Shown: positions 1 through 11,456, counted from the first letter of the stretch. The stretch: 64,000 nt of DNA from Patagioenas fasciata (GCF_037038585.1 NC_092541.1:5273445-5337444), one strand, 5' to 3'. Notes: a model not told the origin generated them from the sequence alone. Made by a program: numbers and translations.

Positions 1-245
1 AAGGGAAGGGACAAACTTGGATTGAGATAAACACAGTTTAACAGAACACCAAAACAGTGATACACTACTAGCAAACATATATATACAATAGAAGTAAAAT
101 ATAAAATAAAATATACTCAAGGCAATTCCTCTCAAAGTCCATCCACACCAAGCAGCCAGTCCCAGGAAACAGCACCCTGGTCCTGAGCAGCTCATCCAAG
201 AGAGAGAGAAGAGGAAGAAGGCAGAAAGGCCAAGAGGCCTCTGCA
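1..245 (-). mobile_element. Truncated LTR (ERVL-type), antisense, cut by window edge
   Basis: Read on the minus strand, the stretch ends in an AACTGTGTTTATCTCAATCC block. The same block type sits in the 3' part of the LTR copies at 45357-45930, 51045-51640 and 55022-55590. An AT-rich tract lies before it, as in those copies. The element continues outside the window, so the other end cannot be placed. The family name is from recognition of this common avian LTR, not from a search. Confidence 0.5.
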
Positions 246-256
246 AAATAGCAGAA

Positions 257-668
257 TGTGACAAGTCTGGACTAAAGAAAGTCCTGAACAAAACTCCTCC
301 CTGAACAAGTGTGGGAGATTCGAGGGATTTTCTTGAGGCTGAGTTGTGGAGGGGTTGCTGTTAGATGGAGATTTGTTACTGAACCAGCCAGGAATTTCAA
401 GGCTGGGAACAGGACCTGCCGTGGGAGAGAAGCAACTCTGAAATAAAAGGCCCCAACGTGGTGTAAATCAATGGACCTATTAGCAGTGAGACTCGGGCAT
501 GTGGACAGCACGTGAACATGGACAATATCCGGTCAGCCAATGTGTGTTTGGAATGTGGATGCGTGATCAAGAAATAACTGCGTATATAAGGTGGCTTGTC
601 TCTGTAATAAATGGCTTCACTTGAATTCATATTGAATTTTGTGGAGTCCATGAGTTTTCGCCCTCGCA
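257..668 (+). mobile_element. 5' LTR of an ERVK-like provirus
   Basis: The block starts TGTGACAAG and ends CTCGCA, two bases before a retroviral primer-binding site, which fixes the right end. It contains a TATATAAG box at 583-590 and an AATAAA signal at 608-613, spaced as expected for U3-R-U5. The left end is a best guess from the TG dinucleotide. No matching 3' LTR was found downstream in the window. Confidence 0.7.
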
Positions 669-670
669 AG

Positions 671-688
671 TGGTGACTCCGACGTGAT
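671..688 (+). other. Retroviral primer-binding site, tRNA-Trp type
   Basis: TGGTGACTCCGACGTGAT differs at one position from the tRNA-Trp primer site (TGGTGACCCCGACGTGAT) used by avian alpharetroviruses and many avian ERVs. It lies two bases after the LTR end, the expected place for minus-strand priming. Confidence 0.8.
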
Positions 689-892
689 CCATAAGGAGAA
701 TTTATGGAAGGCGGACGACTGCTGCGGGGAGCGAGCCCCAGCTGGAGCGGCTCGGCTGGACCGTGACCAGGACGCGGTCTGCGGGCTGCGTAACTCCTGA
801 TTGATCGCTACAGAAGCAACAGAGGAGGGATAAAGGATCCAATATCCTTGCAACGGCCACCCAAAGAGGTGGGCAGCTGGGGGCGAGAGGAG

Positions 893-1765
893 ATGGGGCA
901 GAATATTTCTAAAGAAGAAGAAATACTGCAGCTCCTCTCGCATATTCTCTCTAAGAGAGGGGTGAAGTGTGAGGAGAGTAACCTCAAAAGACTGTTAATT
1001 TGGTGCAGAGGCAATGGGTTTCCTGCTGACCTGTTAGGAGTTTTTCAAATAGAGACTTGGGAAAAAGTGGGAACTGTGTTGTGGAAGGCAATTAGTCACA
1101 GTGAAAAATATATTCTCGGCCTTGTAAACACCTGGAAACTGATAATTACTACAGTGAAGCAATTAAAACCTGAAAAGACTGTTATGAGCATTAGTGACTC
1201 GAAACTTAAACTTGAACTTCGGGATGATATAAGGCAGAATTCATGGGATAAAGTCAGCAATGGAGATAAAGAAGCTAAATCATTAGTAACTACATGGAAG
1301 CTTATAATCACTACCTTAAAAGATCTTAAGGCTGAACGGTCTGCTGCTGCCGGAATTTTTGCAGCGTTGCAGACTGATAAGTATCCTGAAAGTCGCTGTG
1401 AAGTTTACCCGGTTCGTGTCTTTGATACCCTCCCTATTCCATCCCTGATAGCTCAGCAGTCCGCGGGGGGAGGAAAAGTGCCGAGCGGGTGGCCTCCTGT
1501 ACCGTTGCCCAACGCTGGTGAGAACAGCAAGTCCAGAGGATTGGAGTCAGACAACTTGCTCAAAGAACCTGTGAAAGCTGAGAATGCTAAGGTCGTAAAT
1601 AAGTGTACTGTCAGTCCTTTTATCAATTTGTATCTGCCTTTACCACCTTTTAACCCTCCAACTTCCACGAGAGAGCAGAAGGAGTCACTGGATAAGAAGT
1701 GGACAACAGAGCTGTGTGAAAGATCAGATCAGCTATTAGCGAGTGAATCCAACAGTCGGTTATGA
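893..1765 (+). pseudogene. ERV gag, N-terminal (matrix-like) part
   Basis: A 290-codon open frame starts at an internal ATG, MGQNIS, matching the MGxxxS N-myristoylation signal of Gag; the ATG at 848 has a poorer context and would hide the glycine. The first ~70 residues resemble betaretroviral/ERVK matrix (LLxxxLxKRGVK, then a Trp-containing helix). Residues further on hold two diverged copies of a TWKLIITT motif about 162 nt apart, an internal tandem duplication. The frame then runs into proline-rich sequence and a stop at 1765; more broken gag-like sequence follows. It is a relic: capsid and nucleocapsid are not in frame with it. Confidence 0.65.
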
Positions 1766-2090
1766 GGTCATGATGATCGTGACAGGTAAGGGGGGGCTCC
1801 TGGGGACTCAGGTAATACGAATAATTATGATGCTAGAAAGTATTCGCGAGACTGTGCACTGTTCCAAACCCCCCTGTTACTAATGATTCTCCGGCACCGT
1901 TCAAGTCCGCGTTATCTGATGACTCGGATGAGGATGGGGGTTTGCAGCATTTTCTTCAAAAGTTAACAGGAAAAAGAATATGTGTACATGTTGCCCCGAG
2001 ATCAGATAAAAACTATGAAAGACTCAAGCAAAATTAGACCTATGCAATGTAACAGCTATAGATCATTTAGGACGGAACAATAGGGACTCA

Positions 2091-2477
2091 TTGAAAGGGG
2101 CAGGTATCTCCCAACTCTTGGAACAAACACTAATTGACACACCACAATTACAGATGCTATTAGTTTCTGAAATCCTGAGGCAATCAACAGACCTTGCATA
2201 TCAAGCTATAGCAGAGGTGTCTGAAATCAACAAAGTAGCCAAATCTTTTATAACTACTATCAGTGAGAATTACATGCAATTTATTGACCTTCTTCAAGAG
2301 GTCATCAATAAGCAGGTTGAAAACTTAGAAGTTAAGGAAGCACTGGTGTTGAAATTAGCAGTAGAGAATGCTAATGTTTGCTATCAACGTGTTATCTGCG
2401 GGTTTTACAGTACATATTACGCACTTCTGTGTATTGTGCCTCTGAAAATCAAGCAGCTTGTCAGGAATGTGAGTTAA
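2091..2477 (+). pseudogene. ERV gag capsid fragment
   Basis: The 128-residue frame carries the C-terminal half of a retroviral capsid. The run YMQFIDLLQEVINKQ, followed by EVKEALVLKLAVENAN, matches the major homology region and the next helix of beta/alpharetroviral capsids in order and spacing. It is cut off from the upstream gag by stops and frameshifts between 1766 and 2090, and ends before any zinc-knuckle nucleocapsid. Confidence 0.65.
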
Positions 2478-2489
2478 TTGTTTCAGTGT

Positions 2490-5400
2490 TTGTTGTTGCA
2501 ATTGTTTCTTTGTGGTATAAGTACACCGTAAAACTTTCTCCTCACTTTTCCCACTCACACTGCAAGCAGCCATGTGCTTCCCCTCCCCCCCGCCTCATAG
2601 TTTTTACTTATGAGATGGGGTCAGAAATGACTGTTTTCAGTTGTGTTCCTAAGAAATCGGTATTGGGAGGTATTTTGAAACATAGAAAAGCACTTGGAAA
2701 TATGAGGAAGGAAGATCTTGTAAAATATTGTAATTAATGGTGGCTGCTGTATAAGTTAAATGATTGGGAAAAGTGTCCGGAGAACACAATCTTGAAGTAT
2801 AACACCTACAATTAATGTTTTTTTTTAAGGTGAGAAGAGTAGGACAAAATAAATCCCTACAAGAGATCATTAAATCATTTCAGACAGTTTTACAGGCGAA
2901 ACAGTTTGAACCTCAACAAGCTGAGAGAGAGTTAACTGATAACACACAGGTCACAGTAAACTTACTGAAGTCTGCAAGATGCTTTCCTTATTAACCTGTT
3001 TTCTTTGTAGGTATCTGTTTAAGCATATTACAGTTTAATAGGTCTTTGTCTGTTATATGGTACAGTAAATTCACAGACTGTTAAATCATGAGAATCCGTT
3101 GACTCAAAATGTGCGTTTTGTGATAATACAGAAGATCATGAGTAATTCAGTTCTTTACTGCGTGAATGTGATGATAAGATTTTGTGTGTAGCAACTGTTA
3201 CTTTTCTTTCTAGAATGCTAGCTTTATTCCAATATCCAGATTTGCGCAACTCTGTAATAGGCTATGTCTCATCTCGATGTGCTGGATTTGACCTTTTTGT
3301 ATGCACATCAAGTAAAGAATCCTGGTTTTGGGATAACAGTTGTACCACCCCAGATGAGACACTGATAAAAGCCTTGCCCAGTCCAGTTTGCTGCGGTCGC
3401 GGGAGGGTGGGTGCCTTTGGGGCTCCAACACGCACTGACCTGTTTTGTCAGGGAGACCCAGCAGTGCCTCCACCTGGCTGAGCAGTAAGCGGTCCAAAGG
3501 TGCAATGCAAAACTTGAGATATTGTCTTGAATAAGTGTAACTCTGATCTATCTGCGTATTTGAACTTGGTATTTGGTTTTCATATCTGAGCTCAGTATTT
3601 TAATTTGCATATTTATATTTGGTACCAAAATAATTTTGTTTGGGAAGATAATTACAAAATGGGAACCGGTTCTGCTAGTAAAATACCACCTTGCTCCCCC
3701 TTAGGTTGCATCCTTACGCATTAGAGTAATTGCTTATATTGTTAGCTAGTAATTTTGAGACCAGAAAAGAATTTGAATTGTTAAACTCTGCTTTGCAAAA
3801 AGGAAAAAAAAAAAAAAAAGAGAAAAAAAGAAAACAAAAGAGAAAAAAAGTAAAACAAACAAAAAACCATCTAAATGCTATGATGGATGTGAACTTGGTA
3901 TTGTATGAGGTTGTATTTAAAAGTTGCTAGAATATGAACTGATTTGGAATCTAGGAAAATGGAATAATGCATTGATGCTTAATATACTGTTTTTTGACAT
4001 CTGTAAATTGTAAAAGGTAAATAGGGCTGAGGAGTGTAGCAACTCTTGAGCTGGTTGGAACTGTGTATGAAGTATGTTATGGTTGGAGTGAAATGGGAGA
4101 ACAAAAAAGCAAAATATCCCAGGTCTGTGTCTGAACATGGATTTCGGGCTTGTGTGAAGCTGCCAGATAAACTCAGGTCATTGTAACCGAGGAGTTTGCC
4201 AGAGCCTCCCACTTCGTACCAGCGATTACGCCAGTTGGGTGGCCTTGACTGTATCTGAACTGCAACAAGAAGCTGCTAAGCGGAGAAGGGGAGGCTTTAC
4301 GCCTCCTGCTCTGTTTTTTTCTCTGGAGTATTGTCATCCATCCTTGTTGTGGCACTGTGTTGCTTCTCAGCTTTGAATCAGGGGTTGTTAGTGTTGTTTC
4401 TTTTTACTTCTGTCTTGTTTCCTAGGTTTTGGCACATCTGGGGAGAGAGCTCATCATTTTACCTCCTTGCTGAAGCCAGTCTTTTCACACTGGTCAGCTT
4501 TTGGGGGTCAGAGTGCTCAGTGCTTCTCTGGGTCAGAGTGGTACTGATTTGGGTGTGGAGTGCAGCCAGGTTGGTTTGATGTGGAGTTCAAACTGATTTG
4601 TTTTCATGGTGGGCTGGAGATCCTGCCATCCCAGATGGGAGCAAGAGAGAGGTTTTATTCCCCCCTCAGCAATGTTACTGCTAGAGAACTGTAGTACTGC
4701 ATCAAGGAGTCTGAGGGTTGAAATTTAAAGGCATTGCCAGTGGGTCCATAGTTCTAATGAAGCTGGGAAATTAAAACAATTTTTTTTTTAATAGACTTAT
4801 TCTGTGGTAACTAGTTGTAAGAGACTTCTTAGTAAATTCATCATGCTAGTTTTTGAGGTCATGGGAGAGAACAAAAGAAAGGCTGTTTTTTGAGACCAAT
4901 AGAATGCCAAATTTGGAACAAAGTTTTAATACATGAATTCTTGTAGTTGCCAGAAAGCCCTATACCTCTCTTGGGTCAAGATTCATTAAGAAAATTCTAA
5001 GTTCAGATAACGTTTTCTGAGAATTCTGTTTAGTTGCATGTCTTACAAGAAGTTGCTTGGATGGTGCAGATCTGCTTGCTGCAAGTGAGAAATCTCCAAG
5101 GAAATTTCGAATGCTGTATTTCCACTAATATTAACAGCCAATGTTTTGATAAAGCAAACACTACACTGATAGATCTGCAACAGGACTTCGATCCGGTAAG
5201 GGGAAACAATATCCAATAAATATGACAGCTAAAATGGAGTTGGAAACTTTGAGGACTAAATTTATGACAACCTTGCAGGCTGACTGCATTCAGTTGGACT
5301 TGCAGATTTGTCTGTTTATAGCTATAACATAGAAACAACCTGTGGCTATTGTGGGACAGTATGATGAGATTGTTAACACTGATATACCAATTGTTACTCT

Positions 5401-5540
5401 GATTGAGACATGCAGGGAATTAATTTAAGTCTTAATAGGGTATGATCCTTTTGTCATACATATACCATTTGTGAAATTTAATTTTGATTTTTTATTTGCA
5501 ATCTACATCCTTGTAAATTGCACTAGCTGATTTTTTTAAC
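2490..5540. other. Unassigned decayed proviral interior
   Basis: Between capsid and RNase H fragments I see only AT-rich, multiply interrupted sequence, including an A-rich tract at about 3797-3880. Its place in the provirus suggests lost pro/pol sequence, but I recognise no domain. Confidence 0.4.
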
Positions 5541-5850
5541 AGCACAACTTTTGGCATGCCTAAATGTAAATTGATGGAGAACCTGCAAGTCTTTAACATC
5601 AGGTCACAGATCATACTTGTATTTGGTCTGATCCTTCATACTTGCACAGTTTTTGTTGATGGTTCTGGGAAGTCTCATAAAGCTGAAGTGGTCTGGTGTG
5701 AAGATAACAATTGGCATCATTCTGTAAAAATTATTGAAGGTTCAACCCAATTAGCAGAACTTGGCACAGCTCTACATTATTTAGAGCTTTTTAAAGAGGA
5801 AGCTCTAAATTTGACTTGTGATTCTGAGTATGTAGTCAACGTCCAACACA
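5541..5850 (+). pseudogene. ERV pol fragment: RNase H domain
   Basis: In the frame opening at 5556, residues 35, 68 and 89 are Asp, Glu and Asp in the contexts FVDGSG, QLAELGTAL and CDSEYV. These are the three acidic metal-binding positions of retroviral RNase H, in correct spacing. The upstream part looks like the connection/tether region. The fold is cut off after YVVNV by a frame running into T-rich DNA, so the fourth acidic residue and the C-terminal helix are missing. No reverse transcriptase palm precedes it. Confidence 0.7.
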
Positions 5851-5874
5851 CGTATCTGATTCTGAACTGGTTTG

Positions 5875-5940
5875 TTTTCGGTTTTGTTTTTGGTTTTGAT
5901 TTTGTTTTTGTTTTTATTTTTGTTTTTTTGTTTTTAAACA
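5875..5940. repeat. T-rich low-complexity tract (GTTTTT-like)
   Basis: Irregular repeats of GTTTT/GTTTTT directly follow the RNase H relic and mark its distal end. From here to the keratin promoter at about 6115 I see nothing else. Confidence 0.7.
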
Positions 5941-6109
5941 AAAAGGGGAGGGAAGTAGGGAAAACACCACAAAACCAATTGTCAAAAGCATTGTATGTGA
6001 TGAATCACTTATATCTAAGTGATGCAGCCTAAATTTGCCCTGTGATGGAACACTTTGCAAGTATGACCCAAAACCATGCTAAATCAGAAAAAAACCTACA
6101 TTAGTTATG

Positions 6110-6245
6110 GTCAAAGCTTCTCAGAAAATTATTAACTCCTCAAAGGGTTCTTCTGGGTCTGGGCTAGTGCAGGACCAGTATAAAAGCCATCTCAGCTCTT
6201 CACTCCCTCAACACCTTTGATCTCCTTCTTCTCCTTCGGAAGCAA
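6110..6245 (+). promoter_or_regulatory. Core promoter and non-coding exon 1 of keratin gene 1
   Basis: TATAAAAG at 6179-6186 puts transcription start near 6209. Exon 1 would end at 6245 before the GTGAGT donor. The upstream TCAGAAAATTATTA block is shared with all other keratin genes here. The distal conserved block present before genes 2-7 is replaced by unrelated sequence upstream of about 6115. Confidence 0.75.
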
Positions 6246-6564
6246 GTGAGTTGGAAGCTCTGTCTTGTACTGGGGCTTGGGACTGCCACTCTTGGGATGG
6301 GAGGAGGGAGAAGGCCTGGCGTGGAAAGGGGCTGAGTCTGGGCTGTGTGGATTTGTGAGCTATGGGTTGGGTAGGCGCTTTTCTGGGCCTGGTTCTCCCT
6401 TTGCACGGTGCTTAGGGAAACAGGGAAGGAGGTATATGGACCTTCCTGCACTGCTGTAACCTCCACACCTGCCAGGTACCGAGGGCCGCTTGTGGAGGGC
6501 AGGCAGGCTGCTCTTCACACACCCCAATGCTTGCCTCTCCCAGGTGCACCTTCAGCCACAAGAC

Positions 6565-6870
6565 ATGTCCTGCTGCAACCCCTGCCTGCCCTGCCAGCCC
6601 TGCGGCCCAACCCCGCTGGCCAACAGCTGCAATGAGCCCTGTTGCAGGCAGTGCCCGAGCTCCAATGTTGTCATTGAGCCCTCCCCTGTGGTGGTGACCC
6701 TGCCTGGTCCCATCCTCAGCTCCTTCTCACAGAACACCGTGGTGGGCTCCTCCACCTCCGCTGCTGCTGGCAGAATCCTCAGCTGTAATGGAGTGCCCAT
6801 CAACTCTGGGTGCTGTGACCTCTCCTGCTTCAGCAACCGCTATTGTGGCACGAGGTGCCTGCCTTGCTAA
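6565..6870 (+). CDS. Feather-type beta-keratin, gene 1
   Basis: A 101-residue corneous beta-protein that polymerises into the 3-4 nm filaments of feather cells and is cross-linked by disulfides. Residues 1-30 form a Cys-rich N-terminus (MSCCNPC...), followed at about 32-64 by the conserved beta-sheet core with [19 protein letters not shown] and [12 protein letters not shown]. The tail, 74-101, is again Cys-rich, ending RCLPC. There are 16 cysteines. The start is the MSCC Met: it lies 21 nt after the exon 2 acceptor (CAG at 6543). The upstream in-frame ATG at 6490 is inside the intron (6246-6543). ATTAAA at 7279-7284 gives a 3' UTR of about 430 nt. Its protein is identical to gene 4. Confidence 0.95.
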   Translation: MSCCNPCLPCQPCGPTPLANSCNEPCCRQCPSSNVVIEPSPVVVTLPGPILSSFSQNTVVGSSTSAAAGRILSCNGVPINSGCCDLSCFSNRYCGTRCLPC

Positions 6871-7796
6871 AACGGCCACAGGTGACCACCCTGAATGATT
6901 CCCAGGAACCCAGAAGATGGTAACGAACTGAACATGGAGATCCTGGCCGTTGTGTTCAGAGGGACTCAGCATTCTCAATTTTACCTGCAAAAGCAGGCAT
7001 GAAGAGGTGTGCGTGGACTCTCTGAAAACATAGCCCTTGTCGAACTTGCCTTTTTCTCACTCTCTTGTCTCTTTCTCTTCTTTCTCTCTTGTTCTTCTCC
7101 CCTGGGCTGTGAGGACCTGTTAAACCTCATCCGTGGAAAGACCTGCTGCCCCATTCCATCTTGGGGGCAGTCAGGCAGACAGATGCCCATCCTGGCTGAC
7201 GGGCAAGGCCCCAGCTACACTTGGTTTACTCTGCAATGTGACCCCCACTCAGGGGATGTCCTTTCCCTCTTTCAACTCATTAAAGTTCTTCTGCATTCTA
7301 ACCTGGGCCTCTGTGTTGTCCTTCTCCCTCCAGACAATTTCCATGTTTGCCAGATTTAAAGGTTTCACTCTGGGAACATCTTGCAGGTACAAGAGGAACA
7401 GTCAGCATTCTGGGAGTAAGGGGAGGGTGAGACATGGGCAGTGGGCTCCTTTCAAGACACTGTCCCTTGCAGCTGAGGAACATGTTCATGACTCCTGAAG
7501 AGCCAGCAGCACTCAGGGCCTGGCTCTCTGCATGCCTGCACACATGGTCTCCTCAGCCTTTTGAGCAATATCTGTAGATGATGGGGAGCTCACTTACCTT
7601 TCAAGTGATGAGTCCATCTCCCCAGCCACACTGATGGGGGTGGTGGCACAGGGAGCTGGTTCTGCATCCCGCAGCACCTGCGACCACTTCCGGGCTTGTG
7701 GCTCTTGATTCGAAAGGGCCTTGTGGCAAGCGTGGAAGTGTTTGTTATTGTGGATGTGTCACAGGTTTCTCCTCACATGCCCTATGCTCCTCCCTG

Positions 7797-7845
7797 CCAT
7801 CTCTTCCCAGTGCACCTCTGCCCACAAGATGTCTCTAGCCACCTT
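7797..7845 (+). pseudogene. Partial keratin relic, exon 2 start (unit 1)
   Basis: CCCAGTGCACCTCTGCCCAC followed by AAGATGTCT resembles the acceptor and 5' UTR of keratin exon 2, then homology stops. Equivalent sites lie near 14409, 18776 and 25634. The unit 5 copy (about 33128-33205) keeps more coding-like sequence and makes the origin clearer. No coding capacity remains. Confidence 0.4.
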
Positions 7846-7849
7846 GTCT

Positions 7850-9274
7850 CTGTCCTTCAGCTGAGGAGAGAGGTGCGTTACTGCTTGCCCACCTCCCTTT
7901 GTGGCTTCCAGCTACAAGCCTGCACTGCTGCAGCACTGAAGCTCTCCTTGTGTTCTCTTAGCCTTCCTCATAGATCTTGCAGGCATCTTGTCTATCCCCT
8001 GACAGGATGCCAGTATTTTCTCCATACAGTTATAAGATGTGGAGTTACTAAGTGCAGATGTGGTCTGTTACCTGAAAGCCAACTCTGTCTATCTAGGAAT
8101 GCTTATAGAAAGAGTACATAGGAGGATTCGTGTTATCTGCAAAAGAGATATGTAGCGTCTTGTTCCCCCTTTCATACTCACAAGCTGTCTCACATGCCTT
8201 GCCATGCACCATCTGCAGCCTCCACTGACACAAAAGCAGAGCTCCTGGATTGCCTGAAGTGTCAGGATTAACTCTCTGCTCTTCCACACTGACAAGCAAC
8301 TGAACCGCTGTCCTGCTCCACCCCATCAGACACGCGTGTGTCACCAGCCTCTGCCAATCCCACCAAGGCTGCTGGGAAACCAGGATCGTCTCACACTCCT
8401 CACACAACAAGATGCTCAGGATGACCCCAGGACGAGGGAGATGAAGCTTGTCAGCTGCTGTACTCTTTGCCCTCTGCCAGCTCTTAGCCACCTCCAAACC
8501 TCAGCCCAACGTACAGAGCAAAACACTCTGAGGGCTGCCTGGGATCCCACACCTCTGCCCCAGGGAGCCTTTCTACTCTCATGGCCTAGTTATTAGAGCA
8601 CTTGCTCAGCCAGATTAAGGGAATGAAGGCGCCTCCAATTCTCAGCCCCAGGCTCCCCAGGGGCCATGACCAGGTTTTCCAGCATTTGGAGCTGCCAACT
8701 GGTGCAACCAAGTCACATCACAACTTTTCAAAAGTGGTCTCGGTCATAAGAGAGTTCTGGACATTCTTGCAGGCACACATACCCTCTTGTAAAACTGCTG
8801 CCTGTTGTAGAACTCCAGGCCAGGTTGCTCAGGGGAAGTGCTTGTCTACCACAGGCAGCTAGGAACCTGCTGACAGTTCCCAGAACTGGAACTGCAGTGC
8901 TCATGCAGAACGAGACAAAGGATGTGGAGAAGGAAACAACTCTCACAGTTATCTCCAGCAGGGGGAAGCGATTCCTTGGTCAACTTCTCTGGCCACCTTC
9001 TGCGCTGCCAGAGTCAGGACAGCATCTGTGTCAGAGTACCGTGCTGAGCAGTGCTGCTTTTCCCCTGCATGATGACACCAGTCCCAATTCATCTCTTGTC
9101 TTCTTCACCCAGCACTTGTCCAGACATTCAGCTGGACTTCCTTCTCCTCAGGTCTTTCTGCCCACATGGTAAGTATGTCCTTCTTACTGGCGAGAATGTC
9201 ACTGGGCTGAAGTCATCCGCCATGACACTGGTTGTATTTTACATGGATGTCAGGAAAGCATCGCTATCATCATG
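7850..9274. other. Unit 1 spacer without recognised gene
   Basis: The stretch is conserved among units 1-4. About 470 bp (near 7850-8310) is absent at the matching point of unit 5, so it looks like an insertion. I recognise no coding or RNA gene; short open frames here are not conserved between units. Confidence 0.5.
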
Positions 9275-10558
9275 TGTCAAGGTTTCATTGCCGGGTGACA
9301 ATAAACCGCTTTGTTAGCCCCCATCCCCTTTTCCCCTCCCTTGATACAGGGAAGGAACAATTAATTAATTAACATTTAAAGACCTAACACTTAAAAGACT
9401 TAAAGAGCTAACAGAGAGCTAACCCTTAACCCACATCACTATTGCCTAAACTTGCTTAGTTTTGTGTAACTTGTCATACGAGAAACAGGAGTTCGCTGGC
9501 GCCTTGCAATGATAAAAAACCTTGGTGCATCCTTGGGTGAACTAGATAACAGAAACTTGGGCACAGGGCAGGAGATACACCAGTTTTAACCAACTCAGCA
9601 GTCTGAGTCCTAACCAACTCATCACACCAGACCAAAGGTGACTGTGTACAGAGAAGAGGAGCCTGGTTCACGTTCGCTGTTCAGCTGCAACCAGGAGGAG
9701 CCGGAGGTAGATACTATGGAAATGGTCTCCTGGAACTCATTGTAATAAGAACGGCCTTCTTGGAGACAGGTTGTGAATACGTTCCTAAAACTTTCATGAA
9801 TATGTAACACTTCACTGCATATAACAAAGCTCACAGCTACTGGAAATTTCCACACGTCTTGGGTGGAGTTATCCCCCGTGTGTCCAGTGCTGTAAAATTA
9901 CATACCTTCTTTACAATCTCACAGGCTGTAAAGTCATTTCCGCGCCTCACCCTCAGCTCCTCCTCTCCTCACTAAGGAAAGGCAATAGGACAGCAAAGAG
10001 AGGGAAGAAGAAAGATGACTTGCAAGTCAGAAAGAATTTTAAATGTTTAACTAATGCTACTAATAAAATAGGGAATATTACACAAAATATGCAAAACCAA
10101 TCTTGAAATTCCCAGCAACTCAGCACCGGCTGCTCAGGCAGCAGCAGAGCGGGCACCCAGAAGTCCTGGGTTGGACTCTGCAGCAAACTGGAACTGGATT
10201 CAGGATTCAGGGTCTGTCACTCGGCCTCAGATTTGCAGGGATGGTAGGCAGGGTCCTTCCCAGATGTTGGCCATAGTCGAAGAAGGTGGAGACTCTCATG
10301 ATCTCCCACTTGTATACGAAGTACACGTGAATGGGATGGAATACTTAGTCGGTCAGTTTTAGTCACCTGTTCAGTTCACTCCTCCTTGCCCCTCTCACTT
10401 ACGGGACGTGCATCCTTATCAACTACCTTGCATTCTGTTGCTATGTCTACCAATACATGTATGCAACTTCAGAATGGTTGTGGTTACTAAGAAGGACTTA
10501 GCTGTAAATAGAGTTCACTAAAAGCGAAATTGGTCTTGTTTGTAACAAAACCTGGACA
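9275..10558 (-). mobile_element. Solo LTR with nested insertion (unit 1)
   Basis: On the minus strand both halves match the solo LTR at 57008-57670 in order: the ends read TGTCCAGGTTTTGTTACAAA... and ...CAATGAAACCTTGACA, and an ATTAGTAGCATTAGTTAAACA block lies in between. The copy is about 620 bp longer because an unrelated segment (about 9340-9950) sits in its 3' part. Flanks TCATG and AAATG could be a decayed 5-bp target duplication. Copies in units 3 and 4 share the same ends and nested segment. Confidence 0.75.
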
Positions 10559-11141
10559 AAATGGTGGAATGATTTTCAGTGGGGTCCCAGAGGGAACAGT
10601 TCTCTGCATTACATGATGGATAAGCCATGGCTATTTTCAGTGATCCCCCAACGAGACAGCTCTTTCTGGCTTATTCATGCCTTCTCATATCATAACTACA
10701 CAGTTGATAGCCCTATAAAATATAGGGTCTGCCATGGAAAACTCAGAGCAACTGCCACTCATTTTGACCAGGGTTCTGCATCTGTAGAGCAGCTGGTAAG
10801 CCTTGTCACAGGTGTATTCCACAGGTGTATTCCCCTGTGTATTCCCCAGTCCTATGTACTGGGATGGATGTTGCTCACCAAACGATCCCACTGACTGTAG
10901 TATGAGGTGTCCACAAATCCCTACCACCAGCAACTATGTCCCAAGGAAACACGGGTTGGTTGCATCACTTTGCACCTCCACTCCAACCTTTCATCAACCA
11001 CAGAGGTCAACTATACTGTGTTCAAGGCAATCTCAAATGCTTCCTGCCTATTACTTGTTTTGACAGAGGAAATCCACACCTAGCTGTCTCAGTTGACCAT
11101 TCTGTCAAAAAATGAAGGACATCAAACCAAAGAGATCTACA
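10559..11141. other. Unit 1 spacer between LTR and pentanucleotide array
   Basis: No recognised gene. A small triplication of a GTGTATTCC-type motif lies at about 10806-10850. The same spacer follows the LTR in units 3 and 4. Confidence 0.5.
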
Positions 11142-11320
11142 CCCTTCCCTTCCCTTCCCTTCCCTTCCCTTCCCTTCCCTTCCCTTCCCTTCTCTTCCCT
11201 TCCCTTCCCTTCCCTTCCCTTCCCTTCCCTTCCCTTCCCTTCCCTTCCCTTCCCTTCCCTTCCCTTCCCTTCCCTTCCCTTCCCTTCCCTTCCCTTCCCT
11301 TCCCTTCCCTTCCCTTCCCC
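11142..11320. repeat. (TTCCC)n array, unit 1
   Basis: About 179 bp of near-perfect TTCCC pentamers. Because 5 and 3 share no factor and no stop arises, it stays open in several frames on both strands and produces spurious (FPSLP)n and (GREGK)n peptides. Confidence 0.97.
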
Positions 11321-11456
11321 TCTTAAGCTTTTTTCCCACCCAGTCAGTGAATCCCTCCCCACTCTTGTTTTGACCTCTCCTGCTCCATTCCCCCTCCCAT
11401 GCTTCAGAGAGAAACTTGCCATAAGTGGGTGCTCCTAGTACTTACACCATCTCTTC

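Larger units (their letters stand above)
257..5860 (+). mobile_element. Decayed endogenous retrovirus (ERVK/betaretrovirus-like), 3' end lost
   Basis: Order along the plus strand: LTR, primer site, a gag matrix-like reading frame, a displaced gag capsid fragment and, about 3 kb later, an RNase H fragment of pol. Everything between capsid and RNase H (roughly 2490-5540) is AT-rich, broken in all frames, and shows no protease, reverse transcriptase or envelope that I can recognise. The provirus stops near 5860 in T-rich sequence without a second LTR, so it is truncated or rearranged. Not functional. Confidence 0.7.

Noticed and set aside
6490-6564. Longer keratin start (126 residues) at an upstream in-frame ATG, and its equivalents in the other genes
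   Set aside because: These ATGs lie inside the intron, before a good CAG acceptor; the MSCC Met 21 nt after it is the family start.
6552-6836. Antisense 94-residue frames opposite every keratin CDS
   Set aside because: They are shadows of the GC-rich coding strand with no family features or splice signals.
9396-9435. Telomere-like CTAACCCTTAACCC
   Set aside because: Only one imperfect copy, inside the nested insertion of the LTR; not a TTAGGG array.
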